Assembly: GCA_012799155.1 (NCBI GenBank)
Contig: JAAZLV010000088.1
Location: 1 to 11,516 of the forward strand
Origin: Bacteroidales bacterium
GTDB lineage: Bacteria; Bacteroidota; Bacteroidia; Bacteroidales; Dysgonomonadaceae
DNA: 11,516 nt
Direction: 5' to 3'
The notes beneath the pieces were generated by a model. The model worked only from the letters and a program-made list of their open reading frames with translations. It was not told where the DNA came from and did no database searches. The number at the start of each line of letters is the position of its first letter. Position 1 is the stretch's first letter. This document shows, one piece after another, positions 6,841-11,516 of the stretch. The position numbers and the translations under genes are program-made.

Positions 6841-7524
6841 ATGCGCTTCTGGATCATCCTTTCCTGCTGGTTCACCCTCTCCACAATACTCCAAGCACAG
6901 GAGTACCGATATGAGATTGGAGGTGCTGCCGGCACTTCGTTTTACATGGGTGATGCCAACAAGAACAGCCTCTTCAAATATCCGGGCATTGCAGGCGGCT
7001 TGCTGATGCGTTACAACATTAGTCTTCATTGGGCTGTGAAAGCAAATATTCTGGCAGGCAGGGTCACCGGCAAGAGTGATGGTAGTGGTAACTATTTTCC
7101 TTACGGAGCCGATCATGCTTTCAGTAGGACCTTTGGCGAGACAGGTGCACAGGTAGAATTTAATTTTCTGCCCTACAGTGACCGACAGGAATATCTTCAA
7201 ACCAGTCGCTATACACCGTATCTGCTGGCCGGTGCAGGTTTGACTGTCGCCTCTGGTGAGCGGTTATTTTTAAATATGAGCGTCCCAATTGGTGCCGGAG
7301 TGAAGTATAAAATTAAAAACAGGATGAATATCGGAATTGAATTTTCGATGAGAAAACTGTTCGGTGATGACTTTGATGTGACATGGAATGGCACAGAACC
7401 TGATTTAGATAATCCATACCGCATTCAGGGTTCTCTTTTGAAGAATAAGGACTGGTATTCCATCACAATGATTTACATGACTTGGGATTTCGGCTTACGC
7501 CGTGATCCCTGTTGTGGCAACTAA
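6841..7524 (+). CDS. DUF6089-type outer-membrane beta-barrel protein
   Basis: 227 residues. A Sec signal peptide occupies about 1-19 (MRFWIILSCW then FTLSTILQA), with likely cleavage before Q20. The mature part has alternating amphipathic strands typical of an 8-10 strand barrel: YRYEIGGAAGTSFYMGDA (22-39), GGLLMRYNISLHWAVKANI (52-70), GAQVEFNFLPY, YTPYLLAGAGLTVAS, and a final YSITMIYMTWDFGL. This matches the DUF6089/porin-family layout in Bacteroidota; function is unknown. The start is fixed by the signal peptide and by the one-base gap from the DUF6242 stop. An open frame reaches further upstream but overlaps the lipoprotein gene and lacks a signal. Its constant company with uppS and bamA in this order suggests an envelope role, which is an inference. 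Confidence 0.84.
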   Translation: MRFWIILSCWFTLSTILQAQEYRYEIGGAAGTSFYMGDANKNSLFKYPGIAGGLLMRYNISLHWAVKANILAGRVTGKSDGSGNYFPYGADHAFSRTFGETGAQVEFNFLPYSDRQEYLQTSRYTPYLLAGAGLTVASGERLFLNMSVPIGAGVKYKIKNRMNIGIEFSMRKLFGDDFDVTWNGTEPDLDNPYRIQGSLLKNKDWYSITMIYMTWDFGLRRDPCCGN

Positions 7525-7542
7525 CAATACAACCAACAAGAG

Positions 7543-8292
7543 ATGTCGTTGATTGATAAACTGGATCATAATCGACTTCCTGCACATATTGCCATTATCA
7601 TGGATGGTAACGGACGATGGGCTAAAACCAGGGGTCTGGACCGAAGTGCAGGACACAGGGAGGGAGTTGAGGCGATCAGGAGAGTAGTAGAAGCAGCTTC
7701 AGCTGCGTCGATTCAATACCTGACGTTATATGCGTTCTCTACTGAGAACTGGCATCGTCCCATGGACGAGGTGAGTGGGTTGATGGATCTAATGGTCTAT
7801 GCGCTGACACGTGAGACGGCAAGACTGAAAAAGAACGGTGTACGGATTGTTGTTATCGGCGATCTTGATCGACTGCCGGATAATGTCCGAAAGATACTGC
7901 AAGATTGTATTCAGGAAACAGCAGGAGGAAAAAATCTTACCTTGGTGATTGCCCTGAGCTATTCATCAAAATGGGAGCTGACCCAGGCTGTGAAAAAGAT
8001 CAGTGACGATATCGAGTCAGGGATTCTGCACAAGGAAGATATCTGCGAGGAGACATTCAGCAACTATCTCACCACCCGCAACTTGCCCGACCCTGACTTA
8101 TTGATCCGCACTGGTGGTGAGCAGCGAATCAGCAATTTCCTTCTATGGCAGTCTGCCTACGCCGAGTTCTATTTCACTGAAACATTCTGGCCAGATTTCA
8201 ACGATGAAGAGCTTTACAAAGCGATTCTTGATTACCAGAAACGGGAGAGACGATTTGGCAAGATCAGCGAACAAATTGAACCGGAACAATAA
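7543..8292 (+). CDS. uppS: Isoprenyl transferase (undecaprenyl diphosphate synthase)
   Basis: 249 residues, standard for cis-prenyltransferases. It condenses isopentenyl diphosphate units onto farnesyl diphosphate to give the C55 carrier lipid used for peptidoglycan and surface glycans; it acts at the inner face of the cytoplasmic membrane. Motifs are IAIIMDGNGRWAKTRG (16-31) with catalytic D21, the HREG segment at 38-41, and YAFSTENW (63-70). VIALSYSSKWEL (135-146) and DLLIRTGGEQRISNF (185-199), followed by the FLLWQSAYAEFYF segment, complete the set. YSSKWEL replaces the more common YGGRxE block. The start lies 18 bases after the DUF6089 stop. The gap of 52 bases to bamA holds only a small hairpin (CTCCT 8306-8310 with AGGAG 8314-8318). 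Confidence 0.97.
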   Translation: MSLIDKLDHNRLPAHIAIIMDGNGRWAKTRGLDRSAGHREGVEAIRRVVEAASAASIQYLTLYAFSTENWHRPMDEVSGLMDLMVYALTRETARLKKNGVRIVVIGDLDRLPDNVRKILQDCIQETAGGKNLTLVIALSYSSKWELTQAVKKISDDIESGILHKEDICEETFSNYLTTRNLPDPDLLIRTGGEQRISNFLLWQSAYAEFYFTETFWPDFNDEELYKAILDYQKRERRFGKISEQIEPEQ

Positions 8293-8344
8293 TAAATCTA
8301 TACTGCTCCTACGAGGAGTAATTGAAAAGAATAATCATACAACA

Positions 8345-11053
8345 ATGTTGAAGAGAACATTCCTATTATTGATACTAGCCATTGCACTTTCACAGGCAAC
8401 GTTGCCGGCACAGCAGAATGACACCATTCCTACAGGTCTGCCAGCAGAACTGAATGTGAATTACACAGCACCCCCAAAAAAGTACATAATTGCCGATATC
8501 GACATCACTGGTGTGGAGGGAACCATGTATGCAGATCAGAAGTTTGTCTTAGTAGGTTTCTCCGGTTTGGCAAAGGGGCAGGAGATCCAGATCCCCGGGG
8601 AGGAGATTACAGGTGCCTTGAAGCGTTTCTGGCGACAAGGTCTCTTTTCCGATGTGAAGATCATACAGAATAAAATTGAGGGCGATAGCGTATGGCTTGA
8701 AATCCGTCTCACAGACCGTCCAAGAGTAGCCAACATTCGCTATTTTGGCATGAAAAAGAGTGAGCAGGATGATATAGAGAAGAAGATTGGTTTCGTGAAA
8801 GGGAACCAGATCACCCCTCCCCAGATTGCACGGGCTGAGACCATCATTAAAAGTTTCTACGATGAAAAGGGATTTGGTGATGCCGAGGTACGCATTTTTC
8901 AACGACCCGATACCACACAATTGAACCAGGTGGTGCTGGAGATCAATGTAGACAAGAAAGAAAAACTAAAGGTCAACAGCATTTTGATTGAGGGCAATGA
9001 AGCTCTTAGTGACAACCAGCTGAAATGGGCAATGAAGAAGACAAACGAGAAAGGGAAGTTACGCAACCTTTTTCGTGCGAAGAAATTTGTAGAGGAACTC
9101 TTCGAAGAGGATAAAAAGAATCTGATTGGCAAGTACCACGAAAAAGGGTACCGAGATGCTGAGATTATCCGCGATACCGTTTTTAAACATGACGAGAAAA
9201 CGGTCAACATCGAAATTGCACTCGAAGAGGGACCCTTATACCATATACGCTCCATCAACTGGGTGGGCAATACACAATATTCTTCAGCACAGCTGGGACA
9301 GCTACTCAACATGGCACCGGGTGATGTATACAACCAGAAGAAATTACAGGAACGACTGATTGTCGATGAGGATGCCGCGGTGAACCTATACCAGAACAAC
9401 GGTTACCTCTTTTCCAACATAGATCCTGTAGAGATAAACATTGAAGAGGACTCAGTAGACCTCGAATTACGGGTAGTTGAAGGGCCCAAGGCAACCATCA
9501 AGCGGGTAATCATACAGGGCAACGACCGGCTTTACGAAGATGTGATCCGTCGTGAGTTACGCACCAAACCAGGAGCAGTTTTCAGCAAGGAAGACCTGCT
9601 ACGCTCGGTACGTGAGATCGCCCAGACAGGACACTTCGACCCGGAGGCACTCTCTGCCGACATCTCAGGCGGCATCAACCCCAACCCGGAAGATGGTACG
9701 GTGGATATTACCTATCCACTCACCTCTAAGGGAAATGATCAAATTGAATTCTCCGCCGGATGGGGTGTAACTGGACTGGTGGGTAAACTGAGCCTTAAGC
9801 TGAACAATTTCTCACTACAGAACCTACTCAACCCCTCTATGCACAGGGGCATCATCCCGCAAGGTGAAGGACAGACACTGGTGTTGAGTGCGCAGACCAA
9901 CGGCCGTTACTACCAATCATATCAGTTCCAATTCATGGAACCCTGGTTCGGAGGAAAAAGGCCAAACAATCTTTCGGTGAGCGCCTACTACTCAAGATAT
10001 ACCGGCCTCAACAGCGATTACTACTCACAAAACGCTTACAATCCCTACATGTATGGTTATGGCGGATACGGCGGCAACCCATATGGTGGTGGATACGGGG
10101 GTTATGGTGGTTATGGTGGATACGGCGGCTATGGTGGCTATGGTGGTTATGGTGGTTACGAGGACATGGCCCAATATGCCTCCGACCCCAACCAGGTATT
10201 CAGCATGTTAGGATTGTCACTCGGATACGGCAAACGACTGGAGTGGCCCGACGACTACTTCCAATTCATGGGTGAACTGGGTTTCCAGCGTTATGGACTT
10301 AAAAACTGGTCGTGGAACCAGTTTCCTTTCCAGACTGGAGTCAGTAACAGTATCACGCTCGGTTTTACCCTTTCGCGCGTCTCTACCGACAATCCCATTT
10401 ATACACGTACTGGATCACAGTTCACACTGAGTGTGAGCGCCACCCCACCCTTCTCCCTTTGGGACGGGAAAAATTACGATGCGCTGGCCTACAACAATCC
10501 GGAAAAATACCGTTGGAATGAATACCACAAGTGGAAACTGAAGATCCGTACCTTCACCCCACTCACCCCTTCCACGGTCACCCGTACACCAGTAATCGCT
10601 ACCCGCGTAGAGTTTGGTATTCTTGGACATTACAACAAAAACAAGCTAACGCCCTTTGAGACCTTCGATGTGGGTGGAGATGGCATGAGTGGTTACACCT
10701 CCTCCTTTGCAACTGAGAACATAGCTCTGAGAGGTTATGAGAACAATTCAATCGCACAACAGGCACGCGCATACACCCGGTTGGGTTTTGAGTTGCGTTA
10801 CCCTTTCATTCTGGAACCCAACTCTACCATCTATGGTGTCGCCTTCCTGGAAGCCGGTAATGCCTGGTATGAGATAAAGGATCTCAATCCCTTCGATCTG
10901 AAACGGTCGGCCGGTGTGGGAGCCCGTATTTTCCTGCCCATGATCGGGTTAATGGGTATCGACTGGGCTTACGGCTTTGACACTGTCTTTGGTACCGGCA
11001 ATAGACAACGTGGCGGCAGTCAGTTCCACTTCATCATTGGTCAGGAGTTCTGA
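8345..11053 (+). CDS. bamA: Outer-membrane protein assembly factor BamA
   Basis: 902 residues. It is the core of the BAM machine, which folds and inserts beta-barrel proteins into the outer membrane. A signal peptide (1-22, MLKRTFLLLILAIALSQ then ATLPA) is followed by five POTRA domains at about 47-125, 127-205, 208-295, 298-378 and 381-460. These are marked by the recurring IRYFGM, ILIEGNEAL, INWVGNTQY and VIIQGNDRL starts. The 16-strand barrel spans about 463-902. LRGYE (795-799) is the counterpart of the VRGF/Y motif in loop 6, and the chain ends with F as barrel proteins usually do. It is longer than the E. coli protein (about 810), partly through a Gly/Tyr-rich loop at 569-605. The ATG at 8345 is chosen because it starts the signal peptide; the frame stays open upstream inside uppS without meaning. 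Confidence 0.97.
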   Translation: MLKRTFLLLILAIALSQATLPAQQNDTIPTGLPAELNVNYTAPPKKYIIADIDITGVEGTMYADQKFVLVGFSGLAKGQEIQIPGEEITGALKRFWRQGLFSDVKIIQNKIEGDSVWLEIRLTDRPRVANIRYFGMKKSEQDDIEKKIGFVKGNQITPPQIARAETIIKSFYDEKGFGDAEVRIFQRPDTTQLNQVVLEINVDKKEKLKVNSILIEGNEALSDNQLKWAMKKTNEKGKLRNLFRAKKFVEELFEEDKKNLIGKYHEKGYRDAEIIRDTVFKHDEKTVNIEIALEEGPLYHIRSINWVGNTQYSSAQLGQLLNMAPGDVYNQKKLQERLIVDEDAAVNLYQNNGYLFSNIDPVEINIEEDSVDLELRVVEGPKATIKRVIIQGNDRLYEDVIRRELRTKPGAVFSKEDLLRSVREIAQTGHFDPEALSADISGGINPNPEDGTVDITYPLTSKGNDQIEFSAGWGVTGLVGKLSLKLNNFSLQNLLNPSMHRGIIPQGEGQTLVLSAQTNGRYYQSYQFQFMEPWFGGKRPNNLSVSAYYSRYTGLNSDYYSQNAYNPYMYGYGGYGGNPYGGGYGGYGGYGGYGGYGGYGGYGGYEDMAQYASDPNQVFSMLGLSLGYGKRLEWPDDYFQFMGELGFQRYGLKNWSWNQFPFQTGVSNSITLGFTLSRVSTDNPIYTRTGSQFTLSVSATPPFSLWDGKNYDALAYNNPEKYRWNEYHKWKLKIRTFTPLTPSTVTRTPVIATRVEFGILGHYNKNKLTPFETFDVGGDGMSGYTSSFATENIALRGYENNSIAQQARAYTRLGFELRYPFILEPNSTIYGVAFLEAGNAWYEIKDLNPFDLKRSAGVGARIFLPMIGLMGIDWAYGFDTVFGTGNRQRGGSQFHFIIGQEF
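10088..10159 (+). repeat. Eight 9-bp tandem units coding (Gly-Gly-Tyr)8 within bamA
   Basis: Eight consecutive GGN-GGN-TAY units encode residues 582-605 of BamA. They follow a looser Gly/Tyr-rich lead-in with NPY at 569-581. Codons vary (GGT, GGA, GGC, GGG; TAT, TAC), so the array is not a perfect DNA repeat. Changes by whole units would keep the frame. The tract falls between predicted strands 5 (NNLSVSAYYSRYTG) and 6 (VFSMLGLSLGYG), which places it in extracellular loop 3. Confidence 0.93.
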
Positions 11054-11211
11054 TAAATGCTATAGTATTGGTTAATGAAGTAATAAATGGAATTTAAGTC
11101 TGATTCTCAGATCGTTTTAACATTTTTTACGCAAGCTGTTCTAAACGTTAAACCTTAAAATCCGTCTTTATTATCAGTATCACCTGTAATAAACATCTAA
11201 AAAAGAAAAAT

Positions 11212-11516
11212 ATGAAACGAGTATTATTAGTTTTCGGGCTTTTGATGATGATCTCCATGGGACACAGTTTTGCACAGAAATATGCACTGATCGACATGGA
11301 ATATATTCTCAAACGTATTCCAACTTACGAAAGCGCAAACAAACAGCTGGAAGCCATGACAGAAGAATGGCAGGCAGAAGTGGACAAAGAGGTGGAGACT
11401 GTAAATGCCATGTACAAGAAATACCAGGCAGATATAACCTTCCTGGCAGGCAGCGAGAAGACCAAACGGGAAAATGAGATCGTGGCCAAGGAGAATGCCA
11501 TACAGGAGCTCCGCAA
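11212..11516 (+). CDS. OmpH/Skp family periplasmic chaperone, N-terminal fragment
   Basis: 101 codons are visible and the gene runs off the window end. The signal peptide is MKRVLLVFGLLMMISMGHSF with A21, and cleavage is likely before Q22. The mature start (KYALIDMEYILKRIPTYE, 23-40) matches the Skp/OmpH family opening, in which a short beta strand is followed by the first helix. The rest is strongly helical and charged (QLEAMTEEWQAEVDKEVE onward), fitting the coiled-coil tentacle of Skp. Skp trimers hold unfolded outer-membrane proteins in the periplasm and hand them towards BamA, encoded just upstream. The 158-base gap (11054-11211) contains only a short 5-bp hairpin at 11099-11111 with T-rich sequence after it. 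No convincing TAnnTTTG promoter is visible there. The ATG is preceded by an A-rich leader. Confidence 0.92.
   Translation, partial: MKRVLLVFGLLMMISMGHSFAQKYALIDMEYILKRIPTYESANKQLEAMTEEWQAEVDKEVETVNAMYKKYQADITFLAGSEKTKRENEIVAKENAIQELR

Noticed and set aside
8114..8344. N-terminal extension of BamA by 77 residues into uppS
   Set aside because: The extension overlaps conserved UppS codons in another frame and would bury the signal peptide that begins at 8345.
8899..9399. Long antisense open frame opposite bamA (and a similar one opposite the DUF6089 gene at 6817-7200)
   Set aside because: They are out-of-frame shadows of strongly conserved genes, with Ser/Phe-rich or unrecognisable composition and no start context.
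11099..11111. Terminator after bamA (TCTGA-TTC-TCAGA, then T-rich sequence)
   Set aside because: The stem is five pairs with the T's interrupted, so readthrough into the OmpH/Skp gene is as likely; noted with that gene only.

Overview
The window looks like chromosomal DNA of a Bacteroidales bacterium, possibly of the Dysgonomonadaceae/Porphyromonadaceae type (inference, not proven). The reasons are a GH95 glycosidase of the kind used in glycan degradation, Bacteroidota-restricted families (DUF6242, DUF6089), starts preceded by A-rich leaders without Shine-Dalgarno sequences, and promoter elements of the Bacteroidota form (-33 TTTG-like / -7 TAnnTTTG). No mobile element, tRNA, rRNA or CRISPR array is visible.

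Layout. (1) Bases 1-774 hold the C-terminal part of a GH95 alpha-L-fucosidase-type enzyme on the + strand. (2) Bases 775-1091 are gene-free, between two convergent 3' ends. They hold a terminator-like hairpin and then two 11-bp tandem arrays in opposed orientation. (3) Bases 1092-4264 are a compact minus-strand run, transcribed prmC > recX > comF > pyrE > SRPBCC protein. ATGA overlaps occur at prmC/recX and pyrE/SRPBCC, and comF overlaps recX. A promoter stands in front of prmC and a second -7-like element in front of pyrE. (4) Divergent from this run is ribD (4338-5408, +), the riboflavin deaminase/reductase. (5) From about 5446 a plus-strand envelope cluster follows: a DUF6242 propeller-like lipoprotein, a DUF6089 outer-membrane barrel, uppS, bamA, and an OmpH/Skp chaperone cut by the window end.

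How the genes fit together. The minus-strand run joins unrelated housekeeping jobs: release-factor methylation, RecA modulation, a ComF phosphoribosyltransferase, and pyrimidine synthesis with a coupled lipid- or ligand-binding-fold protein. The right half is about the envelope. UppS makes the undecaprenyl carrier for peptidoglycan and surface glycans, BamA inserts outer-membrane barrels, and Skp/OmpH carries unfolded barrels across the periplasm. The two uncharacterised proteins upstream, a lipoprotein and a barrel separated by one base, are therefore candidates for an envelope role.

Most of the window is ordinary conserved chromosome. The items most worth a second look are the opposed 11-bp arrays (874-1026), the DUF6242/DUF6089 pair beside uppS-bamA-skp, and the (Gly-Gly-Tyr)8 tract in a predicted surface loop of BamA.
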